NCBI RefSeq assembly: GCF_963678635.1
Contig: NC_087070.1
Coordinates: forward strand, 20,135,461 to 20,199,460
Reading direction: 5' to 3'
Length of the DNA: 64,000 nt
Source: Symsagittifera roscoffensis
Lineage: Eukaryota; Xenacoelomorpha; Acoela; Convolutidae
The notes under the pieces were generated by a model that searched no databases, had not been told where the DNA came from, and saw only the letters and a list, made by a program, of their open reading frames with translations. Shown piece after piece: positions 23,800-38,700 of this stretch. The position numbers were made by a program, and so were the translations under genes. Position 1 is the first letter of the stretch, and the number at the start of each line of letters is the position of its first letter.

Positions 23800-26700
23800 T
23801 CACATTTGTTGTTCAGTGTTATTCGTGTCGCTCACAAAATCCGAGTCGTAGAAATCCGACTCAGTCACGTGAAAATTTTCTAGAACTATTTTTCCAACAT
23901 CCTTTTCTTTCGTCTTATCGTCCGATGAGGTCCATGTTGTATCTTCTTCAAGTCTAGTGACTTGGCCAGAAATTGTATCATCAATTTCTGTTCGAAATTT
24001 TCTTTCATCGTCTCTCTTCCGCTCTTTGTAGGTGTTCACTTCTCGCATATTTTCAGATAGTGAGATGGACTCTTGATCGGTAGTTGAATTCAACTCGACG
24101 TGGTCGTTATTAGCAGACCATTCTGACTGTTGTTTATCTTTATGTTGTATCTCAACGAAAGGGGAGGTGTTCGGAGGTGTTTTGTGGTCCCCTTCAGGAG
24201 GCGAAAAGGGTTCAAGTTGATTTTTCTTCACTTTTTTCTTTTTCTTTTGTTGCTTCACTTTAGAAATTGCTTCATCATCTAAAACACCAATTAGCTATTA
24301 CATGGTATAATACATATTATTGGATGATTCAAGCACATGCTTCCATTAAATACATGCACTTAAATTCAATTATAGATTATTTTGAAACTGACAACTTTTA
24401 TTGATATTTTCAGTGACATTCTGACCGGGCCGCCAGCTGTTACAACTCAGTCACCACACTTAACTTCAATTCATGTTTAAATGGCTGAAATATTTTATTG
24501 TGAAAGATTAAAAATTATACGGTGACTTAAAATATATCCAAACAAAATTCCACTAAAGAAAATTTTATAAGTCGATTAAGGTTGAGCAGATTTTTGAACA
24601 AGGGTTTGCAAAATAACTAGTCAAGTCTTTCCCCGTGGTAAAAAGTCTTTCGCCGCTCGAAAACATTGAGCGTGCTTCTAGAAAGATCTTTGTTGTATAA
24701 GAAAGTCTTTTTTTTATAAGTTTTCGACCTGAACTGCAAACAAAAAATCCCCGAAATCATAGTTTCCGGATACCGTAATGATTAAACTGATGATGTAAAA
24801 TTTAATACAAAACTATTTCATTTCAAGAGAAATGTTATTTCAACGGGCTTGATTAAATCTTCTATAAATCATCAATGAATCACATTTCAGCCTTCTCATT
24901 GTGATATTTGAGAAAACATTCCCATCTCTTAAAATCTTACTTAGAGGAGGTAGTTGTCTGTGATTCTGACTATCAGCGCCTTTATGTTGCAGCTCTAGGC
25001 CATTATCACCCGCCAAATTTCTTTCCCGGTATCGATTTTCGCCCACAATGAAAACATTCTCGATTCTACCCGAGTGCGGATGATTCATACTCGATCCAAT
25101 ATTTCGTTCCAGCTCTAAGTTAGATCCATTTTCACTAGAATTGGAGTTCGGACTGTGAAAATTTGTAGAGAAAATCGGGGTTCGACCAAGGTTGCTCTTG
25201 TTGGACCGCATTGATTCTGATAAACTATTGTTTAGATCATTACCCACTTGTTGCTAAAAAGAGAAAAATTAAGGGTATTTTAAATCCTGTTTTTCTAACA
25301 CAATTTACAAAATATCACATCAAAAACGTTTCCTTTTATAAATATCATCAAATATCGTATATCGTTTCAGGAGCTGCAATTTTGTTTTTAAAAGACTGAC
25401 ATATGGTAACAAACTAAACAACTCTCGGGACCTTTTCTGGCCTTGACAAAAAAAACGTTGATATTGACTCGAAAAACTATTAGTATGAACGCTGGCTTAT
25501 TCCGTTTTCAGCTGATTCAACTTAAATACAAACATTGAATTTTATCCCTCCTCTCCATCATAATACAAACATTGAGTTTTATGGCACAGACAGCTTGTTT
25601 GAACAACTTTTCGAGTGACAGCATAGATAAATTTAATTACCATTGAAACAAATTGTTTATTACAATTTCTATATTTAAGCTGGAAAGTTTGTAGGGGGAG
25701 ATGATAAGAGGCTTCATCTGACTTACCATGACTTCGGCAAACTGCTTCATTCTGTCTTGACTCAAAGAGAGGGCAGCGTCACTTGCCCCCTCCCCCGCAC
25801 CTGTCAATCTGTCGTTATTATCCTTCGCAAAGGTGGCTGTAGTTGTAGTTGCACCGCTGTCTTTTTCTTCCTTCTCTTGTACTTTCTTTTCCCTAATTAA
25901 CGCGAACTTTAAATTGTATGTTGAAATTTAAAAAAAATATTCAAGATTCCGCTGACTTTTCTGTTCGATTCGAAAATAACTTAGAAAACAGACAGTTGGA
26001 AAACTGCCAATGAACTAAAGGACGCAAAAAGATCGACTGATTTTTTGCAGTTTGTGAACAATTTTCTGATAAAACAAACCTAATATATGAAAACTGGATA
26101 AAAATTTCGATAAATTGATTAAAAATTGCGAAAAAAAATTAACTGTTTGATTTTCTTTCAATTTTCGGTGACAATATTCATCACGTTGAAGCTTTTTGAA
26201 TTTCAAGAATCTTTTATGATTGAAATTTTCCGCTAAATATGACCAAATTTACGAAAACCGGATGAAATGGAAAAGTTATTATCCCGCTGCGAAATATATT
26301 AATTAAAGTCCCACTTTCGAAACTACAAATCGTTCGTATTTTTGCGCCATTTCCTTTTCTTCGCCTTCCTTTCAGTAATTAATGCATGGACTAAATTACA
26401 CTAATCCAAAAAAGTTAATGTACAGATAGAGATAAATGAACCTAAATATGCAGTTTTCAATGAATTGCAGTTTTCAATGAACTGATAGATAAATGAACCT
26501 AAATATGCAGTTTTTAATGAACCTAAATTTCGACACTTCAAAATAAAACTTAACTTTGAAACTAAGTCAAGCTTTTCATTCCATCTGACGCTAAATTTTA
26601 TTTGCGCTGAAACTTAAAACACCCGATTACAAATTCGATCCATCTTTGTGGTCGAAAGAAAGAAATCGGTCACCCGAGTATAAGAATTCACCTTGCTAGA

Positions 26701-29700
26701 AAATATAATATATTAAAGATCACTCAGTTGAAAAATCTATATGACTGAAAAGTTTTCAAATTCAACAAAAAAATGATAAAGTAAATCTCAGTAAATTTGA
26801 AAATGAATTTTGAAGAAATCAAAAATCAAAGTTGTCAAAATAGAGAAGTGCATTAAACCCGGAACAAATTGTTAGTATAATCTAGCAAACAGAAATTGAA
26901 ACTGAAGCCACTATGTCACAGTTTTTTTTGGAAAACGTCGCAAAAGTAGTTGTCCTTCGAGGTTCAATTTGAGGAAAAGCGTTCAACTAAGCCAGCCAAA
27001 ATTGGGTAAACGCCCTTTGAGCTAAATCAATAACTGTTGCCATAAACACTAGTTTAGTTTATGACGTTTGGATAACCTGAAACTTAACATCTCCACGATA
27101 ACATCAAGTACTATTTTTTTTCAAGCGGCTAAAAATTAGGTCCGTAAATCGATATAACAAAAGTCGAAACCATACTGGTATAATAAAGCTTTTGAGCAAA
27201 AGAAAAGACAAGGAGAAAATACACCAGTTTCGAATTAGTAAAATTACAAATTACAGAATTACTATAAACTACCAATGCATTTATTGTCCGTATTCCCACT
27301 GTGAAGGGTTTGACGTTCGGAAAGTGCGTAAGCAATGGTATATCTGGAAATCTTGACAAATTCCAGCATTCAGATGAGGGCATTCTGAAAATGCCTTCAA
27401 GATAATTAATGAAAGAAAATACGTTTTTCCCTGCCATTCGATCAGCGGTCTGTGGGTTTGAGGCTTTAAGTATTCAAGTCCCGTTTAACACAATGGATCC
27501 AGCCTTTTTCGGTTTTCCTGGTGGTCTTTTCATGGAAACTGACATACGGTCTGCTGATTTTACCGCATTCTCTTCGGTGGAAATGGTCAAACCATCGTAG
27601 CTGTGACAGCACTTGTAGCTTGTCCAGATCAACAAGACCTGTCATTTTAATTACTGCTTGTCTTGATAACTGACTCCTGTAATCCTACGCAGAGCTTCCA
27701 TGTCAGCACTCTTATGATAGCTATATATCGCCCAGGTCGGCGCCCAGGTTTCAGAGCAATTCATCAGAACTAACTGGCCGAAGACAAGCTCTGTAGATAT
27801 GACACCTTGTAATCTATCTAGTCAATATCTTTATTCAGCAGCAGAGGCGCAATTTGCCGCCCTTTCGTCCAGAAAGCTGCTATTCTGACCGATGATGCAC
27901 GTAATGCCTCACTTACTTTAGAAACCATGTCACCCAGATAGCAGTAACCAGGGTTTCAGATTGATTGATCCGTAGAGTAGCATCCTGATTTCAGCGATAA
28001 AATGAAAGAGTATTGCGTCTTCGACAAACATAATTAGTATTGTTTCGATAGTTTCCTCATACCACTACATTACTCATTCACGCATTCATTACAATAATTG
28101 CAGCTTATTGAAATGGAACCGAGTCCCTTTAAACAACAAGCGCATGGGTATTTTTTGGTTTTTCGAAGAGTGCATTTTCACTGCATCCTTCGCGCCGGCG
28201 AACTCTGTTTTTCGACTTGGTGTAAAGAAACATTATCAATCGTCCCAGATTTTCAGGAACTCTGTTGCCTCACAGCCCATGGGATCAAATCCTGAGGAAC
28301 ATGGTCGAAAGCTTTTTCGAGATCAACAAATATGTGATACAGAGGTTTCTCCTTTTCTGCAAATAGTTCTTTTAATTGTCTAAAATGGAAAACGGCAACG
28401 GTAGTTGATCTAGCACCGATAAAGACCAATTATATGTCTTTTTTTACCAATTGCCACAGATGCTTTCGTAATACTTATGCTAAAGCTTTCAATGCATGTT
28501 CAAGTAATCGGATGCACATTCAAATGAAATGCCTTTTACTTTGAAAAAAGTAACACCGCCACACTTAGGATTCCTATAATTTTTACCATGCAAAATACGG
28601 TAGCACGAAAAACTTAAGATGTTTTCGAGCAATGTACCATATTAAATCCCTTTCTGTCGTAACTCGAGCTGCAACATCAAATTTCCCGAAAGTGTTGAGA
28701 AATGCAATTAAATTGATTCTTCTAATTTTCTAAAATATTTTCACTGGCAGCATTGAAATTAGCATCAAAATATTCGAGAAAGACAAAAAACTACATCTAT
28801 CAAAATAATTAAGATAGTTTTGAAAAAAAAACACATACCCAAAACAATAGCAGTCAGAAGCATCTGAAGAAACTAGTTTTGAAAAAAAAAGCCAAGATAA
28901 GAAAATTCGGAAGCAACGGAAGAAATTACTACCGGAACAAAACTTACCAAGCGGCAAAAAGTCGAAAACACCTATGCAGAAACCTTCTAAGGCCAAAAAA
29001 AATTAAAGAGACTTTAAAGTAATCAAAAGAAGTATTTAAGTCCCCTCACCCTAAAAAAACACGCATACGTTTACAAACATTTTATTTCACTCATTAAACG
29101 CTGCAATATGAGGTCATTAAAGTGATTTAAAAAAAATAGGGCGAAATAGGGCTATTAAGCCTAATAAAGGAAACGGAAAATTAAACAAAATGAGTTGGTA
29201 AAATTTCAATCAATATAGAAGCAAATTTCGAATAGTACGGATACTTTAAAATCTAACGTGCACAAAATATGCTGTTGCGGTAAATTTGTTGCCAAAAGGC
29301 CCCCAGGAAATGAGTCCAGATGAGTCCTATGATCAAAAATTTTTAGGGGAAAAAGTCTAGAACCCGGTTGCAACATGCTTGTTATCGCAAATGTAATAAC
29401 GTAGCTGCAAAGTAATGATTGATGCTCACCTCTCTTCTTTCAGTTTTCCTATTCGTTCAGTCTTTGCCTTGCGCTCCTCGTCTGCTTTTTCCTTAGCCAC
29501 CTTCATGTCACTACTCGTTCTTTCATCCAGGGACTCCCAATCGTCCAAAACACTCTCCACTATCCATCTACATACATACGTAATATTTAAATTTTGAACT
29601 AAACTTCTCATGAGCAAGAAATTTAAAGGTGAATGCATAAGAACCTTTAATGATATATAGTAGAGTGTCGAGGGGGGAGGTCGACCCCTCCCCCGCCCCC

Positions 29701-32700
29701 TTAACTAATGGTTGCCAAATTTTACCAAAGGGTCCCCCTTTGGTATAAGTTTTCGAGATCCATTGTTGGCTGTCCAACATCAAAAATTTTCTGAAGGCGC
29801 CTTCGGCACCAATATAACTAAGTTTGAGGGGGGAGTGCGCGCTGAAAAATGCCTGTCTTAAAACGCATTTTGTTGGCCTGTTTTTTTGAAAGATTTGCCA
29901 GCTTTGCAATAAATTTTTGACAAAAAAAGGTCCTAGTATTTTCAGAGAGCTCAGAAAATCAAATGAATTGACTTAAAAAAAGCCCGCAAAATTTTTCGAA
30001 AAACCAAAACCACCACCACCTCCCCCAGAAAAATTTCTGCGTACGTCACTGATGCTTTAATATAGACATTTTTTGACCAAACGTGATAGTATCCCAGCTG
30101 GAGATTCTGCAACACTCCCATATTTTAAGATTTCCGTCAGCCTTTTCCTTGGATCGATCACTTTTTTCATGTTTTTGTGCTAGCTTGTTTTTGGTTGGTC
30201 TACTTTCTAACAAAAAATTCATATTTGGTGCTATTTGACATGGAATTTAGTGAAAAGAACCCACTTGAAAGCGTCTTTTATTTGTGACTGTTTGTTTTTA
30301 CTGTTCCACTTGGATGGTTTGTTTGGCAGATCTGTGCTTCCAATGCCACTGTTCAGAGCAGAACACACTTGCTGAACACAAAATTCCAGGTTAATTAATT
30401 AACTAAGAGTTGATTTCTAAACAATTTCTAAATTGGCTACAAAACCAGAGATTTTAAATTTATTGGTCACGCCAAGCAAGCACCAAGAAGTAAAATTAAC
30501 CTCTTTGCGTTCATTATTTGAATCTATTGACGCTTCTATGAGACTAAGGAGTAAAAAACTAGTTTAGACTCACTAATCTGCAGCTGCACTTTGATTGAGT
30601 GGCGAGAGATTCTAGATCCAAAATCTGCTCTATTTCTCTCTCCGTCAGAGCACCCTCTTTGTCTTGCTTGTTGGCCAAACTGAAAAATAAAAAAATAAAG
30701 AGAAAATAGGTCAAAAGCGCCTTTAAACTTTATTTTCAAATCAGCTTGCTGAAAATTGCCTTAAAACAACCTTTGTCTCATAAAACCTTGTTGAGTAGAT
30801 ATGTTTGCTATTGCTATTTTCAAACATTAAAAAAAGAGAAAGAATCAACTCTCTATATTCCACGAACCCCCTCCTAATTTTGGTGACCCCAGTATAATGG
30901 GTTGTAATATCAATGCCGAAATTCAGTAAAGCTGGAAAGACATGCAACGAGTACTCCAAATCATTGTCGTAACAAACGAGAAATTAACAAATCTTTGACA
31001 ACAAGGTTTCTATGTCAAGTAAACTTCACTCACATTAGACACGGTTTGCCCTTCAACGTCGGCTCCATCATCACCTTCTGCAGACTATTCTTGACCTCAT
31101 TTAACCTCCCAAGGTCAGTGGAGTCCAACACGTATATGAACCCATGCACGTCTGCATAGTAGCTGGACCATATGCCTCTTATTGTTGGTCCTCCACCGAC
31201 GTCAAACAGGGTTATGTTCAGTCGGCCGAATTTGAGGGAGATGTTTGAGAAGCCTAAACTAGGAGTGACGTCTTCTTTGCTCTCTGAAAACAAACAAAAA
31301 ATTAAGTGAAAAAACACTTCGTACATAAACATCCAATTTAAACCCTAAAGAATAAAAACAAATTTCCATACTACATAACCCATATCTACTTTCTGATTGA
31401 GTACTGTATCCATTTGAACTGAACTTAGTTATTACTTTGGTCACAAAAATCTACTAAGGCGATGTAATTTTTAAAAAAATTATCTGGGCAGTTAGTTAAA
31501 GTAAGAAGTAGATTCTACAGTCTGCGACATTAATTTTTACATTTATTTTGTTCAAAAGATAAGTTTTTTTTATCCTTTAATGAATTCTGGTAACTTACCT
31601 CCTTTCAGATCCCTGACAGTGGTTGTTTTCCCGGCATTGTCGAAGCCCAAAATTATCAAGGTTACATTTCTAGACTGTGCAGCTCGTTTCTTGTTAGAGT
31701 AACAGTTCCCCAGCAAACTAGATCAAAGAGAAGCAAGAATAGCTCGTTTGTTAGGCAAGAAGTAGAAAAGATCCGAGATCAACTAATTTTGCAAAAAAAA
31801 ACACATCGAAAAAATTTTTAATACCGTTTTTGACTAGCGGAAGGCAGAAGTGACCTTAAGCTAGCTCAATTCAACCTCGTAACGGCTTGATTAAGCAAAA
31901 CCAATTTTTCCGTACTGACTTTTTTGAAACCTAAAGTTATATTGTAGATCATATCAACCTAAAATTATTTTTTATACCTTTCAACCGAAAAAAATATTAA
32001 TGGTTAACACACAGGCGAAGTTGCACTTCGCATACACAAGCAAAAATATGACTGATAACCCTACTGGGAAAAACTGAATGAGTAAAATTTTGAGTCTACA
32101 TAATTTCTGAGGTGACACACGCCAATTATGAGTCTACATAATAGCTAAAGGACGCAGGCCAACTATGACGCATTAGCTGTACCAGTCAATTTGATAACAA
32201 AAATTTACCATTTAACACGCCTCAATTTATCGAGCGGACGCATTTTAACTACATTATGAAAAAAAATCATTACAAACATCCGACACTGACCAGATTTGAA
32301 CCCTCTTATTTTGTTGCGCGTCTCCTTCCCTACCTCTGCGCTACATATCCATGATACCTTGAAGCTAAAGTGCTATTTGTAATATGATAGTCTGAGTTAA
32401 TATCCTTATCATTAGCTGTACTTAATAGCTGGTCGATTAACTTATGCATATACTGCGATAAAAGAACACTTTCAACATGAACACTAAAATTTGCGACTTA
32501 GATTGAAAAAAAGAGAGTTCATACTACCAAATAAGCTTTGTTTGCACAAATAAGCTTTGTTTGCGCAAATAAGCCGTTGTTAGTTTGTTATAAGAAGGAT
32601 CGAAGTCCCATAACGCAATTTAAAATTTTATTTTTTTTAGACAAAACGAACACTCTTCGTATTGATTCGTTTGAAATTAAAAATGGAATTTACTCTAAAA

Positions 32701-35700
32701 TAGTCTAAAAATCAAAAACGTCTACAAAAATTTCCTCGAACATTTTTTAAGAAGTTTCCATAAATTGAGTGAATTACGTCTCCAAATGATTTCTTAACTT
32801 ATATCACTCAAACATATCTGTTGTTGTGCTGAGTGACTTTGGGTGGGAAGTACAAAAATATTACATTCCCGAATACAAAGTTCCTTCATTCCGGTCGAAA
32901 CAACAAAAAATTCATGAGGCTTCAATAAATTTTCGAAGATATTTGTGCCCTCTTATTCTGTTGCTCTCAGAACTTCAAACTCTTTATATCCGAAAGAGTC
33001 CCACTTCTTTAGTTTCACAAATTTTCTTACACAAGATACATCCTTAAGTTAAGGAACGCTCAAAAACGACATTGAATGGTGAAAAAATTCCAAAAAGAGC
33101 TAACCCTCAAGAAAGCCCAGAAATTACTGTTTTTCGTTTCGTCGTCAAAGGGGGGAAAAAATAATTTTTTTGACACAGAAGCGAAGTTTCGCAACAGTTG
33201 CGATGCAAAAAAACGAACTGCGCCAAAAGATAGTGAATGAAAACAAGACAGAAGTCAAACCAATTCTTGAAAAATTATGTTGAAAAAACGTAATAGAAAA
33301 CATAATTTGACAAAAGTTGAAAACTTACAGCTTAAAAAAGTTCAAATTTGTATCAAATGAAGTTCATAAACAGCCCTTGAAAATGGAAATAAATTACCGA
33401 GCGGTAACAAAGGCGACAAAACTTTTGGTCGTAACCTGTTAAGCTGTTGTCAAAAAAGTATTCATAAAATATGAAAAATTTTATGACCCATGCAAATTGA
33501 AACACATAATACCAAACGTATATATTTTGCCCTCTAACTTAAGCAAAAAAAGTTGACTAAGTCGATTTAACAAACTGAAACTGTTGGAATATTTGAAAAA
33601 AAAAACGAAAAAAGAAACTCACAACCAGAAATGGTAATATTACAATTTTGTAAAGATTCGGTTATAGTGAAAACTGATTAAAATGGAACAAAACCCTTGC
33701 TTGAAAAATTGAAACAATAAGAACCTTACCAGATTTTTAAAAATGGGATTTAAAAAAAGTAAATTGAACGGACAGAAATACGGACGAAAACCACGAACCC
33801 AAAAAAAACCCACATTTTTTTGAAAAAGTTAAAACAACCTGAAACGTGTATGAACTAAATACTACTTTAGTATTAGTTCTTTTATTTGAAAATTGAAGAA
33901 ACTGAGCATGTCAGGAGATCTCTAGGAGAGATTCTCTAGAAGTGTGGACAAAATTGTTTACGAGAAAAAAGTCTAGTACCCGATTGCAATACCTTTGCTT
34001 ATCGCAAGGATAATAAACAAACCAATTCGAGAAAACACGCAAACTTCTTCTTTCGCTAAGAAGCCTGAAATTTTAAATCCACTTGAAACTAAATGCCAAG
34101 TTCCATTTTTCTTTCCTTTAATCTTTTGGTTTGAAGAACGTAATTTTATTCTGATTAGAACAAAATTCAACTTTCAATTAAGCAAAAATGATCAAGTTAG
34201 CAATTTTCCTCGAACTTTTTTTTAGAAGTTTCTATAAATTGAGTGAATTACGTCTCTAAATGATTTCTTAACTTATATTACTCAAATTTATCTGGCGTTG
34301 TTTTTGTGGTGAGTGACTTTGGGTGTGAAGTACAAAAATATTACATTCCCGAATACAAAATTCCTTCATTCCGGTCGAAACAACAAAAAATTCATGAGGC
34401 TTCAATAAATTTTCGAAGATATTTGTGCCCTCTTATTCTGTTGCTCTCAGAACTTCAAACTCTTCATATCCGAAAGAGTCCCACTTCCTTAGTTTCACAA
34501 ATTTTTTTATACTAGATACATCCTTAAGTTAAGGAACGCTCAAAAACGACATTGAACGGTGAAAAAATTTCAAAAAGAGCTAACCCTCAAGAAAGCCCAG
34601 AAATTACTGTTTTTTGTTTCGTCATCAAAGGGGGAAAAAGATTATTTTTTTGACGCAGAAGCGAAGCTTCGCAACACTTGCGATGCAAAAAAAAACAAAC
34701 TGCACCACAAGATAGTGAATGAAAACAAGACAGAAGTCAAAACAAATCTTGAAAAATTATGTTAAAACGTAATAGAAAACCGCCCTTAAAAAATGGAAAT
34801 CAATAACCGAGCGGTAACAAAGCCGACAAACTTTGGGTCATAACCTGTTATCATAAAAATATTCATAAAATATTAAAAATTTTATGACCCTTGCAAATTG
34901 AAACACATAATCCCACACGTATATATTTTGCCCTCGAACTTAAGCAAAATAAGTTGACTAAGTCGATTTAACAAACTGAAACTGTTGGAATATTAAAAAA
35001 AAAAAAAAGAAACTCAAAACCACAAATGGTAAAATTACAATTTTGTAAAGTTTCGGTTATAGTGAAAACTGATTAAAATGGAACAAAACCCTTGCTTTAA
35101 AAAGTGAAACAAAAAAAACTTATGAGATTTGAAAAATGGGGTTTAAAAAGAAGGAAATTGAACCGACAGAAACTAGGACGAAAACCACGAACCCAAAAAA
35201 AACGCCACATTTTTTTGAAAAAATTAATACAACCTGAAACGTTTGCAATACCTTTGCTTATCGCAAGGATAATAAACAAACCAATTCGAGAAAACACGCA
35301 AACTTCTTCTTTCGCTAAGAAGCCTGAAATTTTCAAACCACTTGAAACTAAATGCCAAGTTCCATGTTTCTTTCCTTCAATCTTTTGGTTTGAAGAACTT
35401 AATTTTATTCTGATTAGAAAAAAATTCAACTTTCAATTAAGCAAAAATGATCAGGTTAGCAATTTTCCTCGAACTTTTTTTTTTAGAAGTTTCTATAAAA
35501 TGAGTGAATTACGTCTCCAAATGATTTCTTAACTGATATTATTCAAATATATCTGGTGTTGTTTTTGTGGTGAGTGACTTTGGGTGGGAAGTACAAAAAT
35601 ATTACATTCCCGAATACAAAATTCTCTTCATTCCGGTCGAAACAAAAAATTCATGAGGCTTCAATATAAATTCGAAGATATTTGTGCCCTCTTATTCTGT

Positions 35701-38700
35701 TGCTCTCAGAACTTCAAACTCTTCATATCCAAAAGAGTCCCACTTCCTTAATTTCACAAATTTTCTTACACTAGATACATCTTTAAGTTAAGGAACGCTC
35801 AAAAACGACATTGAACGGTGAAAAAATTCCAAAAAGAGCTAGCCCTCAAGAAAGCCCAGAAATTACTGTTTTTCGTTTCGTCATCAGAGGGGGAAACAGA
35901 TTATTTTTTTTACACAAAACCGAAGCTTCGCAACACTTGCGATGCAAAAAAAACAAACTGCGCCACAAGATAATGAATGAAAACAAGACAGAAGTCAAAC
36001 CAAATCTTGAAAAATTATGTTGAAAAAACGTAATAGAAAACGTAATTTGAACTTACAGCTTAAAAAAAGTTCAAATTTGTATCGAATGAAGTTCATAAAC
36101 AGCCCTTAAAATTACCGAGCGGTAACCAAGGCGACAAACTTTGGGTCATAACCTGTTAAGCTGTTGTCATAAAAACATTCATAAAATATAAAAAATTTTA
36201 TGACCCATGCAAATTGAAACATATAATCCCACACGTATATATTTTGCCCTCGAACTTAACCAAAATAAGTTGACTAAGTCGATTTAACAAACTGAAACTG
36301 TTGGAATATTTGAAAAAAGAAACTCAAAACCAGAAATGGTAAAATCACAATTTTGTAAAGTTTCGGTTATAGTAAAAACTGATTAAAATGGAACAAAACC
36401 CTTGCTTATTGCAAGGATAATAAACAAACCAATTCGAGAAAACACACAAACTTCTTCTTTCGCTATGAAGCCTGAAAATTTAAATCCGCTTGAAACTATA
36501 TGCCAAGTTCCCTTTTTCTTTCCTTTAATCATTTGGTTTGAAGAACGAAATTTTATTCTGATTAGAACAAAATTTAACTTTCAATTAAGCAAAAATGATA
36601 AAGTTAGCAAATCATGAATAAGTTAGTAAGACAGAGGCGAGCGGAGCTTCCCATCACTTCGGATACAATATAAGGGTAGCAGTGCAAGCTAGCGAATAGA
36701 AAATGAGAGAATAACAAATTCAAAAAAAAAGTTGCGAAAAAATGAAAATAAATTCAGAAAAGCGCAAACACCAATATTAAATATAGCCTTCAGTTTTTAC
36801 TGAGCGGTCAATAAGCCGAAAAAAGTGGGTGGACGACCATTGAACTGAAAACAAAAAACGCCAAAAGAAATTGTTGTCAAAAAATTTCAGCAATTAGTTT
36901 TCAACAAAAAACTACCTGAACTTTTCAAAAAATCACTCCATTATTGCCTTTGAAGTGACACAAAAGGAGTTAAGTAAGTCGATAAAACATAAACTAAAAC
37001 CACTTATACCGAATTAAACAACGAAGGAAAACCAAGAAAAACATACAACATCAAGGCTTATCTTTTTTTTTTACAAATTAAAGGAGTAAATAAAAAACAC
37101 AAGAAAAGTCCACGATGTGACGACTAAGCCGACAAAACGTCAGAGGAAAAAAGTCCGACAATTCATTTTTTTTCCGAAAAAAAACATACAAAGACAAGGT
37201 CTGGCCGGGATTCGAACCCACAATCTTTGTGTACCAAGACAACCATGTTACCTCTATGCCAAACGGGAACTCTAATTTGCTAAGGTTCACTAATGAAGCA
37301 ACTTCACAAGTTCTTACAGATTTGCAAGAAAGATGTTAATGGGAAACATAGTCTAGTTCCCGATTACTAAACACTTGCTCTCGCAAGTGTAATAAATTCT
37401 CGAGAAAGAAAATACCTCAAGACTAAAAAAATAACGATTTCATTTATTCAATAACGATCTTTATTCAAATACAGAAATAGAAAATAGTATAATAATACAA
37501 AGGCAAAGCGGAGCTCCACACCACTTGCGATACCACAAAATATGAAACGAAAGCCATTAAGTAAAAAAAAGTAAAAACATCTACAAAAATTTTGTCTGGA
37601 ATAATGTTCAATTTGAAAAAATACGCCTATAAACACAATTGTCGGCGTTAAATAATTGTCACAAATGTCAGAAACATTTCTAGAGCTATAACTTTATCAT
37701 CAAGAGACGCACAATTAAATTATTACACGAAGCCCATAAACATAAACCGACGCAATTGAGGCAAACAAACTTTTAGGAAAAAAATCAGATTAAAAAAAAT
37801 CAAATTACGTAAATTAAAAAATTAGTGGAATAAATCAAACATGGCCGAAAGATGTTCACCTTTCGAAAAAAAATACACCACGTTTCATCTCTTTGAATTT
37901 AAAAAATGGTTAATAATTGGCATTTTTTCATCAAATTTTCCCATTAGAGAAAACTGGATCAGTAGGTAATTGTTTTATTCCGCTGGGGATTCAGAAAATT
38001 AAAATCAATTTTGAAACTAAAATTCATTCACGTTTTCGTGAATTTTTTCAGTTCAAAAGTGGTCTTTGAATTAGTCCTTTTAAGAATGGAACTGTACTGT
38101 AACTTTTAAAAAATCAAAAGCCGTACCGCGAAAAAATTAACTTGAGCGTGAACAAAGTTTTAGACCTTGAGACCTTAAAATATTTTTTAAACAAAAAAAT
38201 CAGTGAAAACTATTTCGTTACACTGCAAAACACTTTCAATAGAAACGAGAATCGCTTACAGCACCAAAAACCGTGATGAGGCAACTAAGCCGTTGAAGCA
38301 TAAGCAGACAAACAATGGACCGACAATTTCTTTCAAACGGAACGTCCAAATTGAAAAATATAATATATATAATGGCCAGCGCCGAACTTAAGAAATATGC
38401 CGTCTCGGGCCCGACCAATATCTCTAGACCAAGGGTACCGGAAAAGCTAAGAAATTGTAATTTAGTATAAGCCAAGCTGTCAAATAATTTTGTCAACCGG
38501 AAAAGTCTTCATCCGAATTGAATAACGTTTGTTAATCGCAAGCATAAAAATTACTGGGAAATCAGATCTCATAAATAAATCGCGTTTTAACGTCATTTTT
38601 ACACCGCAGAAATTATGTACATTGGCAGAGGTACGCAACAAGCAAAAAATGGTAAGTTAGCTGGAAAATTCCGAACGAACCTACCTATTAAAGTAATTTT

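Noticed and set aside
35104-35532. 142-codon plus-strand ORF
   Set aside because: It lies inside the tandem 1.3 kb repeat, and the frame is not kept in the other two copies.
37199-37275. Functional tRNA gene
   Set aside because: Good box B, but no paired acceptor stem and an 8-nt anticodon loop. The flank is shared with another locus (42.4 kb), so it is a SINE head.
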